Shown here in pieces: positions 1 to 13,700 of a DNA stretch of 64,000 nt. The stretch's first letter is position 1. The number at the start of each line of letters is the position of its first letter. The notes beneath the pieces are model-generated. The model did no database searches. It had not been told where the DNA came from and was given only the letters and a program-made list of their open reading frames with translations. The translations under genes were made by a program, and so were the position numbers. Source of the DNA: Micrasema longulum. Taxonomy: Eukaryota > Arthropoda > Insecta > Trichoptera > Brachycentridae. Location of the stretch: NCBI GenBank assembly GCA_022494885.1, contig JAGVSM010000977.1, positions 124,001 through 188,000 of the forward strand. The letters are read 5' to 3'.

Positions 1-1149
1 CTTGCCAATGTTATGTGCCGTGTAAGGTGTTGAGGGGCACTTTGTAATGAGTAATTGAATCGCCCTCCAGTAGTCAATAAAAGGCAGCTTCGAAGATGGT
101 ATTGTTTTATTTAGTTCACTTTTGAAGAGAACAAGATGTGTCCAACTACACTCGTTGGGTTTACTGTACTTATAATTTAATAATATTCAAGTTTACATTT
201 AATAATAAATTGTCGTAGTCACGACGTACTAAGTTAGGAATCTAATTTCAATGTGTCCTCCTGGAACCAATGTATTGGGTTATAAAGTGTACATTTTCAG
301 TAAATGGAGGGGATTATAATAGGTTAATTTATGAAAGGTTCAGTTTGGAGCATCGCAAGGTGCATCTAAATAGTCAATCCTTAAAAAGACAAAATTGTCC
401 CCTGGGACATCCGCCCCTTGCAGGTGAGAGCATTAAGATAGGTAAATTATTAGACGCGTATAGACTCTAGATATAAATCGTCAAATGGATAGAGACTACG
501 ACTAATAAATAACCATTGGCTAAAATAAAATGTCAAGCCAAAGATCAAAAATAAAATAGTTACGATACCATATAAGTTATTAAGGTGTGGGAGATGGCAA
601 TTATCTAACAAGGGTTTAAGCTTGTTTTGAATATAACAAAAGGCAAACGGTTGGCACTTAACACCAACTTGAAAAAATAAACCGATTATTTGAATAGTTA
701 AAAAGTCAATTTATCATGCCAATTAGATCAATAAAAATTGCAGATAACTTCAGTAATCTACACTACAGGTGAAAGAAATGTAACTGGTATTTTAACAGTT
801 TTTTCCCCGAACAGCTGAAACAGTCTCACAAAAAAACGAAACTTTTATTAATATAAGAAAAAACCGTTTACGTATCCTAAATAGTTTATCCGTTTCAAGT
901 AATACTTTAATTTGCGAACGATAACTGTTAATGCATCTCTAATCTACACCACACTTCGAAAGATTGGTCGGAAGTTTGAGAAACACTGAATTGACTAGCA
1001 TAATAGGTGCATTCTGATACGTATATATATGTGTATATACTGTATATGTATACATATTTGTGTTTATTATGCATGCGTGTATTCTGGATCAGCACTTATG
1101 CAGAGAGAGACATAATGATCTAACTTCTCATTCTTAAATTCTAAGGACG

Positions 1150-1500
1150 ATTACACACGCTGCAGATTTTTCCGTAGCGCAGAATTTACCGTCGCCGCTC
1201 GCAGAAATATGGGTAGCGTTTACACACATGGCGGTAAACTCTGCGTCTCTGTCGTACGACGTACGAGTCAACTGAATATTGACAGTGTAGTTTCGACTTA
1301 CTACAAATTTACCCAGAAATAAAACATTTCTTTATAATAACCCATCATGGTTGTCGAATAATTAATTAAACAAATTCACTTATTATTCTGCCCCCTCTCT
1401 CTCTTCGTCTCTTTAAAAAAAATATCTTGAAAATTATCTCTTTGTCTCTTTAACGTCTCGAAAAAATCCGCCGAGCGTGTAACGTGTAACATTTACATTG
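1150..1500. repeat. Degenerate inverted-repeat element (MITE-like)
   Basis: The left side reads ttacacacgctgcagattttt and the right side gaaaaaatccgccgagcgtgtaa, which are imperfect inverted copies. The interior has no ORF. This fits an old non-autonomous DNA transposon; superfamily not determined. Confidence 0.35.
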
Positions 1501-1517
1501 TTTACGTCACAAAAGTC

Positions 1518-1666
1518 AACAGATGGAGGAGTTGCAGAAATGTGGATGTTTAAAGATAGGCAGAATGGTGAATGTTACACAGTGTGTAAAGTGGCCACTT
1601 TAACCAGCCAATGACAGGTCATAAGACCTGTAAATATATAGACTTCCATGTTTCCTTCTCAAAATG
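1518..1666 (+). repeat. Dispersed repeat family R1, forward copy
   Basis: Contains the family core gtgtaaagtggccacttt followed by accagcc and gacaggtcataag, and ends with gacttccatg. The same sequence recurs at 7007-7190, 7341-7530, about 15590-15660, 16037-16110 and 20885-21131 in both orientations. No coding capacity seen; probably a non-autonomous transposon. Confidence 0.6.
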
Positions 1667-4600
1667 TTTTGCAACAGTGCAACAAATTTAGCTTCCAAAA
1701 GCTTGGAGTACGAGGGTAAATATTTACCCCGAGAGACTTTGCTCCAGCTTGAATTTAAATAGATTGCGATTTTGTAAGCTTCGCGTCAGTATATACGAGT
1801 AGTTCAAGCGCTTTTTCGGTAAACGACAAATTTGATCAGATGAAAATGAGTCGATATAAGTTTAGGACCAGACGAAAATGAGTCTATATAATTGAAGGAT
1901 AGAGGTCAATTCGGTGGAGTATCCTTCAATTTTTTCACAGGAATTTCTGTAAGATCTTTTATACTTTGTAGCTCTTCTGAGAGAATGATTCGTTTCCTAA
2001 ATTATTTTTGCAGCATGTCGTTTTTCTGAAACCCTTAACTTAGCAAGTGTAAGCAAATGTTAATTCGTTGGTAGATCGCTTCTCGATTTAATTTTGCACC
2101 CTCTTTGTTTTCGTCTTCTGTGTGCGAATATAAAAATTCTTTGTGTTATTATTTAAAAGTATTGTCGTCTCTGGATCCAGAAAATCTGAAAACGAAACAA
2201 ATTCATTTAGCCACTTTGTTTTTTTTTTTTATTAAGTGTTTGTCGAGGAGTGGACGAGGTGTGAAGGATACCTCGTCCCCGGAGGAGGAAAATTTAGAGT
2301 TGACTGCATTGTTGGGGAAGAAAGGTCGCGCAACTACACTATCCTGCTGATGATGAGGCGCGATGAGTGCTGGAACCTGGCTGGTGAAGTTGGCGGTCAT
2401 GAAACGCTGGCACAGCTTGTATGGAGCTGGCGGTCTAAAAGGACGCTGGCACAACTCGCTCGCACTTCACTCGTTAATGTTGGATTTTGTACTACTTTTT
2501 CATGTTGTTACCGGCACTCACACGTAGTATTATTGTTACATGGAGTTCGCTAGGAAATGGGAAAGACAGCTAGGTAGACATGGATTTGGTCCGAACAGTG
2601 TTCTTTTACTTTGTGTCCACTTTGAATCTAACTTACAACAAAATATACAAATTAGTTAAGATACATAAGCACACGTGTTTTTTTTATATTTGGTTTCTTG
2701 GAACACCTCTAAAAAAAAACATGGGCCAAAACATTATTGTTTTTTGCTGTAACAAGAATAAAGCGCCAAACGTCGAACAAAATCCTTCTAGAGATTGAGT
2801 AGTCTGAAAGGAAAATAAGAAATATTAACCACGGTGACGCATAGTGACAGCTGTTTTTGATATGATTAAAATTGAGATACTTTGGAAAATAATATAAAAT
2901 AAAAATAAAAGCTTTGTTTTGCAGAGAAAAAACTGCAGGTCGAGGCAAACTTTCTAAACATTTTTTTTAACTCTATAAATCATACTTCTGATTTTAATGA
3001 TTTACTGTATTTAAATATTGTAAAATTCCTTAAAAAAACATTAATTATTAATAACATACCTTCAATTGACCTATCTATATTAATATTGAGATGTTGTTTA
3101 TAAACTTTTCATATAAAAGCGTTATGAAGTCGGGTAAGCGAACGAAACTAAAACAACACAGAAAAGTTCGTAAATTTAAAATCAACTTTGATACCACCCC
3201 TACGAAAAAATAGTGTAGCCAAGGAATTTCTTTAATTATTTTCTGGAGGTCTGGACATTTGTGAACACGTTTCTTAATTTATAAAAATACATGTATATAC
3301 ATATTGAAAATTTATAAACGCCTAGTCAGATTTGACTTTCCAACCACCATGCAGCGCGGTGTAAGAAATCCAACCTAGCATTTCTCACATTAATATTACC
3401 ATGGACTCAAATTTCTGGAAAGTCTATGTTGTATAATATTTGGCTTATGACGCATAATTGCATTATGTCGACTCCAGACTTGTTTAACATCACAATAGAT
3501 TGCGATCGAATTAATGACCCTTCTATCTATTATTTCGTATTAAGTGGCAACATTTTAAATATTTTTGAAACAATATAATCCAACATACGTTGTCCATATT
3601 TATTTTTAAATTTTGGCAGAACTAGGCCATCAATAGATGTAAATCTTGTTAGCTGTGGTCTAATTTATTTTTATATATCGAGCTGAACATCTGTTGGAGA
3701 ATAATTTTGCTCCATAAAATACCCTTAACTGGTAAAACATTTAATTTATTATACATAAATGGAGTACTATTTTTTGATTGTATACATAATTCATTTTCAA
3801 ATATATAATTCTTTTTGCAAAGGTCAAACTCGGCTCTTCTCGCCAAAACGGGTGCACTTTATTCATGAATGCGATTTTCAAAAATGTATGTCAGTTAATA
3901 TTATATTATATTAGTATTTCTGGTAGATCGTAGAAAAAAGATTTTTGCTTCTAACTTTATTTTAATATCCGTTTGAAAATATTTAATATCTACAAACACA
4001 CGCGAGGCGCAAAAATTTACGTTTCACTGAAAACCGCACGTAAATCGGTTAAGGAAGAATATAGTGACATCACACGTACAGAAGAATGATATATTTAAAG
4101 ATTTGAAACAAAAATAAACCAAAAATCTACACTATTCTATGATGAGAGGAGAGGGGAGGGGGAAGAAAGAAGGAGAAAAGAAAAAATCAAATATTAAATG
4201 GCGGAATCTTGATTTAAATGTAAATAAAAAGGGCGTCTCTGACATTAGTAGGTAGATTATTTCACGACCGAGCAGCTACTATTCTAAAAGAGGCGACAGA
4301 AGAAATTGAGCAGTGATAGGGATCTTCTTTACTACAACAAAGATATATTCCATCTTTGTGATAGAGGTTAGAAGAACTCTTTCATATAAACAAACGAAGT
4401 GAGATTATTAAAATAATTGTGAAGAAGTGATAAAATGTGAATGTTTCTTCTATGCCCGATCATGCCAATGTAGTTGCGTGAGTTTTTCGGTTGTGTTGAA
4501 ATTTGCGAAGATCAAAGATGTACTACAGACATTCTACAATCAAGTATGATTTACACTACTTATAATAACATTTTAAAGTCTCATTTGAAAGAAAATCAAA

Positions 4601-7006
4601 CTAAACATTGTTTTTTTAACTACAGTAGATTTTTGTTTCGATAAAATGGTTTAAAAATAGTTTGCCCCCTTTGCCCTCTCATTACTTAGTCATATGTAAA
4701 TCTTTATACATAAAAATTAATGTATGTACTCGTATGTTTGTCCTTTATAGACTCAATAACTACTGAGCCAATTTATATGCGATGTTTAGCAAAATAATCT
4801 AATTTACGTGAATTAGGATTGTAAATGATAATATCTTCAATATGTTCATCAGAAAAAAAGTTATGAGCGAATATGTGTTTTTTATCGAACTTCCAGGGCT
4901 GCATTCGTCTAAAATGCATATATTGAAAAATTCGGAGGATGTTTTTTTTTTGCATATTAAAAAAGTTTGTAAGTATTTTAATGTTTGCAAACATCAATTA
5001 TTTTTAATGGATACTGAATTGATTCATATCCTTACAATTTCTTAATTTCTACAAATTAACTTATTTCTAATGGGTTTTAGTAATGTTCAAATAATTTTAA
5101 CTGACATTTGATACATTTTTGAAAAACGAATTCTTACACAAAATGCACCACTGTTGGTAAGTAGCGCAGAGTTTGACATTTGTATAAAAATTCTATTTTT
5201 GAAAATAAATCATTCGAATGTTTTGGAATTCAACCATAAACAATTACCTAGGTACCGATTTAAATTCAATGTTTGAATATTAATAATTTTTAGTTTTGAG
5301 TTCAATCATAACGATTTGTGCTAGCAAGGGTTTATTCCTTCTAATTTTGAGATCATATTTTCAATGTCAGAGTATAATTTGCATTTTATACTAAACCGAA
5401 ATTTATAAGAAAGCATAAATTTGGGGATTATTATTTATTTATTATTAAATAGAATTTTGTCAAAAACAGCTTACCAGTACATACAATACTTGCCTATTAT
5501 AATGGATACATATGTAAATAAATGAATAAATATATTTATGATGTCTATGCACGCGTATTTTAATTTGATAACGTTTTTTTTCTGACATCACGTTTTGAGG
5601 CAGCAGTGGGTCGTATGTTTTCAAATAATCTATTTCTATAACATTAAACTCAAAATCTTCACTGTGTAAATCTTCTTAAATTATCGAAAATCAAACTCTT
5701 GTATTATTATTGTGCCTGTCGGTAATACAAATAATGGCTTTAGCAAAGTTCACCGTAATGTCCCGAGCGGATGAGTGTCAGTGGTTATTCCTATTTATGG
5801 TATCGAATATTACCTTTGTAGATGCATATAATAAAAAAAATTCAAAATATAAAAACAGGACGAGCGAATTGAAGAATCATTTTTTCTAGAAGTACTTTGA
5901 ATAAATAATGTTAGTTTATCCAGAGAATGCGCATCTTGAACATATAACTTTTAATATTTTACCGTTTTTGCTTGTAAATGTAATTTTTAATACAATTGAA
6001 ATATTTGTGTTTTTTTATACTTTTTAAGCTTGTATTATGTATATGTAGTTTTAATATGTTTTTGATATTTTTTAACCTGTATTGGATGCGCATATTTTGT
6101 TAATTTCAAAAAAACTTTTTTTATTCTTGTAATTTTTAACATTTGCACTATCGTACTAGTTCAGTTTGTATTATACATACATGAAATTTTTAAACTTTTT
6201 ATATTTTTTAATTTTTCTTTCCCAGATTGTAGAATGTATACATCATTTTGAATTTATTTCCATACTTAGTATTAAATTTGTTTTGTTATTTTTAAATATT
6301 TTTCACACCCTTTTAATTTGTAGTGTATCATAATTTTTATTCTGCTTTTGTAAATAATGTTATAGTTTAAAATATAAAAACGTCTTTAAAAAAATATTTT
6401 TATCTGCATGTCCCTTAGTGAGTTTTTTTTTAAAACTCTTTGGGAATATTATTTAAAATTATGTATAATATGTTTTCAATTGAAAAAAAAAAATTATGTT
6501 CATTTTGAACCAACGCAACGTACGCGTGATGTCCTACCTACCTTGTTTATTCATTTATTGTTGACAATACATCGTATGTACTGCATTTTGTGGTTACCTA
6601 CCGTATTATATGGGGCTTGTTGCACATTATTCATTCAATTTGTACCAATTAAATTTTAAATTAAAATGCTTTATTCAGAATAATGTTTTTAAACTTATTA
6701 TAATTTTCAAAAATACAATGAAAACATTACAACATTTCTTATTTATTATATTTTTTAAATGGCTTTGAAAGTGGGTATAAATATATTTTTTAGTTTTTTT
6801 ATAGTAAACCTCTTACCGAGTTCTCTCCTATACGTTTTTCAATATAAATACATGTTTTAAATAACATTTTTTTACCTACGCACTCATACACACGTACCCT
6901 CACCCTTTTATTCACACACATTCATATACACACACACATGAATACAAACGTCGCCCGCATACCATTTAGGAAACTTTTTTCTCATGTATTATATTATTAC
7001 AATATT

Positions 7007-7190
7007 TTGAGTTTGTCTAAATGTTTGTAGACAAAAGACTGGAATTTACCCCCTAGAGAGTCATTAAGATTAACAAATTACAACAGAGATGGTGATCATT
7101 TTAGAAAGGGGAAAATGGAAGTCTAGGCATTTACCGGGCTTATGACCTATCGTAGGCTGGTTTAAGTGGCCACTTTACACACTGTGTAAC
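7007..7190 (-). repeat. Dispersed repeat family R1, reverse copy
   Basis: Reads ttgagtttgtctaaatg at the left and ggctggtttaagtggccac at the right, the reverse complement of the family core. It faces the forward copy at 7341-7530, so the pair forms an inverted repeat with a spacer of about 150 bases. Confidence 0.55.
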
Positions 7191-7340
7191 ATTAATAAAT
7201 ACTTTAATAAAACCAACTGGTCCAAGGAAAAGTTTAAAATTTTAAAAATTGTTTTCAGGCGTTGCCGAGTATGGGAAATAATTCGATTGAATTAATCTTT
7301 TCACAACAATAAAGGTTTCAGCTCTTTAACTTCACTCATA

Positions 7341-7530
7341 TCAACAGATGGAAGAATTGAAGAAATTTGGATGTTCAAACATAGGCGAAATGGTGCATGT
7401 TATACGGTGTGTAAAGTGGCCACTTAAACCAGTCAACGACAGGTCATAAGCCCTGTAAATGCCTAGACTTCCATATTCCCTTCTCAAAAAAATCTCCATC
7501 TCTGTTGTAATTTGTTAATTGTATTATTAG
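7341..7530 (+). repeat. Dispersed repeat family R1, forward copy
   Basis: Starts with caacagatggaagaattg, carries gtgtaaagtggccactta and ends in the shared ccatctctgttgtaatttg. Lies just downstream (on the minus strand) of the sugar transporter stop codon. Confidence 0.55.
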
Positions 7531-7743
7531 ATTAACAGTGGATTTTTTTAATTGGCTCTAGTATTTTTAATATATGTTTTCTTATTTTTTATGTAATAGC
7601 TGTAAAAATTCCGAATAAATAACAAATAAACAAAACATAATATAAATTAATAGTATTGTGCATTGTCACGCTGGTTGACTGCTAAACAGTGAGGAATTTT
7701 ATCTGCCTTTCTTACAACGTAATCAACAAACGGTTCATTATTT

Positions 7744-10700
7744 CTAAACTTTAATATCTTGAAGTGGAATTGCTTCGTTTCCCCTTTTGGGTTCTCCTTT
7801 GGCCCTGTTTAATCCAGAAATAATTTCTTCCAAAGTTTTGCCCATAGTTTCTGGGACACAGAAATAAACAAAGATAACCCCGGAATAACTAACAAACGCG
7901 AACATCCAAAACACCATATGGACGCCGATTCCATCCACCATTCCCTGGTACAGCTTGGCCACGAAGAAAGCCATGGTCGCTCCGAATATTGTGAAGAAGG
8001 AAGACGCCACACTCTTGACATTGGTTGGGAAAACCTCCGACTGTATAACGTAGGGCAGGTTTCCTAGGCCAATGGCAAACAGAACGTTGAAACCGATGAT
8101 TCCAGAAATAGGCATCCACGACACTGCATCCATCGTGGCTTGGCCAGACTTGAGGATGTTTTGCATGTAAAAATATACTCCAACGGCAGTAAGAGAAATT
8201 CCAGTTCCCAGAGAGGAAATAAGCAACAATGGTCTCCTACCCATCTTATCCACGAGACCAGTCGCTACAAAACCTGAAATTGAATAATCAGTCAGTCAAA
8301 CACAACGCATGACGTTCAATTTTGATATCTATTATTGTTAGTTGAAAATGTTTCTGCGTAACGTAGTTGGCAGTTAAGATATGGGGGTATTAGAAGCTTA
8401 CTTGGAAATCTCCACCAAAAACGGAAAATTAGTTATTGACGCCAAATTTAAAATACACATTTGGTCATAATATTCATAATTACAATACGCGTTATTCAGG
8501 GAATCTTCATGTGTCTAAGTTTCGCTCAACAAAGTTTGGCAGTAGGTCCTTGGAAAATATTGGCCATTCCGAATATAATAAATTACCTGAAGAGCTAAGA
8601 CACGAAAAACTGAATAAAAAATCCAGAAGTGTCGCAATTAAAAAATATTTCATAAATCTTTTTGATAGTGATAATTATTAATGTAGTTTATATAAGATGG
8701 TGTTTTATGTTTCTTATACAATAATGTTTTCTTTTTATTTCGGATGTATTAATTTGTATGATATTATGTTTTGTCAATTTTTTTTTTTCTTATGTACGGT
8801 CCCAAATGAGTTTTTAATAACTCCTGGGAGTATAATATGTAATTTTTGTATTATATGTTTTATTAATAATATATATATTTTTTTAAATATATAAAAACTG
8901 TATATAAAAACCTACCCACATAAGTGATAGCGTAATTCAAACCCGTCTCTAAATTTTGGAAAAACAGATTTCAATTATACTACTTGACACCGCAAACTTA
9001 GCATTCTCCATTGAGTTAGTGAAGCATAATTAGAAATCTCACAATTATTTTTTCAAAGTTTTTCGCAAATATCTCAGTAACTCCCCCATTGGAGATTTCT
9101 AAGTTTGCTTTTAATACCATCATATCCAATTTGAAAATAATAAAAATACTGGAAAAAATATCACAAAAAGCGCCTCACGTCCCATAGAAAATTAATTATA
9201 TAGAGATTTTTATCACAGCTGCTTTTCTCTAGTATTATGTATTCAATATATTGTAATAATTTGCATTCTACATTTTTGTTTTACAGTTTTGCAGTTCATT
9301 AAAATTTACCATTAATAAATTTACTAATTCGAGATTGTTTAAATAATAATAATAATTCACTAATTTTTTTTTCATGTATCAAGACATGTCTAATAATGTT
9401 GCTATTTTAACGTAATAGATTTCTCTGAAATATATGCTGTCTGCCTAACAAGGCGAAACCTGTTTTAAGGTAGACGTTTCGATACTGGAATAAATGATTT
9501 ATTTTATTTTATTTTTATTTTATTTATTTGGACAACCAACAGCTTTAATTATCTCATATTTATATAACAAAACAAATAACAAATAAGCCAATTACAGGTT
9601 TTCACAAGTAGCATCACAGTAAGTTAAAAAAGATTCTCGAACATAAAATGAATAGTAATTAAATGTAAATTTAAAAGAAAAAAAAAAAATACTACGATAT
9701 ATTTCGAAAGCAAACGCCGTACGTTATTAAGATTATTTGCAAATAAATCTATGTTAAATGATTTATTTATTGCATTAAAATTATTAATAGTTCGCCATAA
9801 ATACGAATTTTGCCTATAATTAGATGAAACAAGAGGTATGTGAAGAATAGGGTTATTTCTTAAAACTTTGGAAGGAACATTGATAGAAAGTTTGCAAAGT
9901 AGTTCAGGACAGTCAATTGAACCAGAGGCAATTTCACGACGTTTTTGCAGAGGCAGTAGGTGATGTTTTTTACATATATGAATATACTGGTCAGATTTAA
10001 AATCAAGTTTCAACCGGAAACACATGAACTTTACGTTTTTTTTTTGAATATTTTCAATGCGTGATATCTGCACATTGTACATAGGATTCCATATTTGTGA
10101 TGCATATTCTAAGTTGCTTCGCACTAATGTACAGTAAAGGATTTTAAGTGTCTTTGCCATAGTGAACGACGTAGAGCTACGCATAACAAAGCCAAGCGCA
10201 CGCGATGAATTTTTTATGATGCTGTCAACATGGGCGTCAAAAAGTAATTTACTATCATGGAAGACACCTGGATCCTTTACACATAATGAGCGTTGGAGGT
10301 TTTGACCCTTAAGCACATAGTTAGTACGTAAAAATTTTACTTTGCGACTAAATGTAATAACTGAACACTTAGAAGGATTAAGGTCCAAGCAGTTGGAGTT
10401 GCAGTAATCCTCTAGACGGTCGAGATCTGACTGCAGATCAAAGACGTCAGCTGGGGTCTTGATTGTTGCAAAAATTTTCATGTCGTCAGCAAAACAAAGC
10501 AAACGCGAAGAGGTAAAGCATTTTAAAGATTTAACAAACAAGACCTATAATAGTACAGGCAGATGGCGTATTATACATTAATAATTTGCTTTCGTGCTTA
10601 TAAATGTGTTTAAGCAATTTTTCAAAATTAGGTATCTCTTTATTTCATTTCACACGATAAGTTGAGGTATCGCGTACATATTTGTAAATTTAAATAACAA

Positions 10701-13700
10701 TATTATGAAACTACCTGCAATCAATTGGACAATTCCGTACAAGATGCTTGCTGTAGCTCCGGACATCTTCATACTTGTTTGCCGAAATATGGTCTCTAAG
10801 TACGCCTGGATGGCCAGTGTTCCCGTCATCTGCTGAAGAATTTTCAATCCTGTAAACCAACCCAGTTATTTTTAGTCATTTCGCTACTTTGAAACGTGAT
10901 TAATTTAAGTAAATTTCAACTCACCAAACATGGCGATAACGCCTTTTCTGTATTCGCTTTTAGTCAAAAGTTCTTTGATCGTTGTCTTCTTCCCCATATC
11001 TTTTTCCACTTGCTCTTTCATTTCTTTCAAATCATTATCAATCAACTGTAAAAAAAGCATTTTTAACGTTTATTTCTTTTTTTGATGTCTGCAAATTTTC
11101 AACGTTTCTTTAACCAACATTAGCCATTGCAAAAAAAAAATCAAGGAATTTATTTTTCTCAATTAGTGTAGGGTGTAGCGGTATATTTTCAGACCTTCCT
11201 AGCATATCTTATATATATTTATATTTTTTCATCCCACTTAGAAATATACTTAAAGTCCCGGACTTGAAACACCTATACCATGCACTGGCAAATTCTGTGT
11301 TGACTTACGGTCTAATTGGGTGGGGAGCTTGCACAAAAACCGCCCTTGAACCTGTAGCAATTGCACATAAATCTTTAATCCGAGTCATCTTAAAAAAAAC
11401 ATTTCGCTATCCAAGTGACTTGCTCTTCAAAGAATTCAGAGTACTGAATATTATTCAACAGTATATATTGAGAACGGTAGTGGTTACACACATAAAGAGA
11501 GACATTTACCCAAGCGTCAACCACAACCATAATACAAGATACTCTAATAGGGATCTGATACTAAGTGAAGGGGTCAACACTGTTCTGGCATCGAGACAAC
11601 ACTATAACGTAGGCAAAAAGGTCCATAACCTTTTGCCAGAATCGTGGAAAGACGGGAGTGTTGTCAAGTTACGGAAGGTGTTGACCTCGCTCTTTCATGA
11701 CATTGGTCGTAGGGAGTCAGAAAAGTTGATGCATGCCACGGATTGGAGAACCTTACTGGATGTCAAAAATAAAATATAAAAAATAAAGAATAATTTAAAA
11801 AATATATATTTATAGATGACAACCATGAAGTTTCGCATAAATAAATTGTCTATGTTTTTATGAATGTATGTATGTGTATGCGCATGGGTGTATGTACGTG
11901 TGTGTGTATGTACATGTGTATATATGTGTATATTTATATATACATGTGTGTATATATGTGTATGTCTGTATGTATATGAATCAAAATGTGTATCCGAATA
12001 AGTTTATATTTTGTTTGTCTGTGCTCTATATTAATTTGTTAAGTATTATAATTTATTAAAATGTAATTGCCTAGCTTGGAACGGGGTATGTACCCTTGTT
12101 AGCTGGGCAAAGTGAATATGGAATTGTACTTTGATAAAGAGTGTGAATAAATAAATAAATAAATAAATAAATATCCTCTCTTTAATCACTGCTATAAAAA
12201 GTCCTCTAAATGCTTAGACTTTCACATTAATAATTCCCTCATTTTTGAGATATCGGTGTCTTGGGATAATGACTTCAATCTTTTAGACTTCTACGCATTA
12301 TGTAATATTATAATTATTTTATATGAATTTTTTTTTTTATAATTATCAAAATGGAGTAAATCCTTTATTTCTCGGACTAGCATCCCTTCTATAAACCCCT
12401 ACCACTCCCCTACACAGTCCCTTTTTTTTTCCTCAGTTTTTTATCTATTTTTTGTAGGAGAGGGGTAGGGGTTTGTGGAAGGAATGCTTGTTCTAGAAAT
12501 CAAAGATTTACTCCATTTTTAAATGACAAAAAAATATTACGACTTTTTAAAAACTTCACTATGAAGAATGTTCCTCTGAAGTTTCGCGGTCTAGCCCTAA
12601 AAAACGCGTATAGACAAGGGGCCCGATTGCAATGGAAAGTTAAACAAGTTATTGTCTAATGCGAAATATATGAAGAATGAAAAAGCGCAAGGTTTTGATA
12701 ATGTTGCAACAGAGTTTATAAAGGCGGGTGGTGAAATATTTTTTGTATGGCTGCACAAGCTTTTTAACCGATGTTTAGAGAAAGAATACATTCCTCCGGA
12801 CTGGAGAAAGGCTGTTGTTATGCCTCTATACAAGGGAAAAGGTTTAAGGGTGGAATGCAGAAATTATAGAGCAATCAGCCTCAGAAGAATACTGATTGAG
12901 AGAGTAAAAAAAGTTACTAAGGATAGAGTGTAGGATATTCAGAGCGGTTTTATGAATGGAAGAGGATGTATGGATCAAATATTTGCTTTACGAAACGTGA
13001 CAGAGAAATTTTTTGCCAAAAACCAAAAGCAAAACCGCAATTCTTGCTAACAAAGGTCGACGATGTATGCAAGGGAAGCGATTGCTGATGAATGTCGATA
13101 AATCGAATGTGATGGTTTTTGAAAAAAAATGAAAGTATGACCTAATGTGAAATCACTGTGAATGGAGTTATACTAAAACAAGTGGAGGAATTTGTGTATC
13201 TGGGAAGTATGTTTACTAGGGATGGAATGACTGTGAAAGATATTGAAAGGAGGGTGAGTGCTGGGTACAGAGTAAACGGAGCACTCAAATCAACCTTGGC
13301 AAATAAATGTCCCGACCCTGATGTATGGGAGCGAAGTATGGACTTGGAAAAACAGGGATGAAAGTAGGCTGAATGCTGTCGAAATGCGATCTCTCAGGCG
13401 AATGTGTGGTAAAACTATGTACGATAGATGCACAAATGTTGAGATCCGTACATTATGTAAGGCTGAGACAAGCATTATCGACAAAATCAAGAATGGAGCT
13501 CTGCGCTGGTTCGGACATGTAGAACGAATGGACAGCGAAAGAACGGCTAAGAATATTTACAATGCGAATGTTGATGGATGCAGAAAAAGAGGTAGACCGA
13601 GAAAGACATGGCATGACCAAATCCAACAAATACTTGAAGATAGACATGTCAAAAGTCGGAATAATCGGCGCGCGTGCATGAAAAGATGTATGAATGAAGA

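Larger units (their letters stand above)
1..7743. other. Intergenic region with dispersed repeats, no gene seen
   Basis: No open reading frame here resembles a known protein and none joins into a plausible spliced gene. The stretch is very AT-rich. It contains a degenerate element near 1150-1500, copies of a dispersed repeat at 1518-1666, 7007-7190 and 7341-7530, a less AT-rich patch near 2040-2560 with short overlapping ORFs that I cannot assign, and CA/TG-rich microsatellite sequence near 6880-6960. Confidence 0.6.

Noticed and set aside
2105..2553. Overlapping short ORFs as a host gene or LTR-element start
   Set aside because: No conserved motif, no splice partners and no matching second LTR seen in the window.
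11868..12059. ORF of Tyr/Val/Cys repeats
   Set aside because: It is a TG/TATG microsatellite inside the 3' UTR of a LINE.
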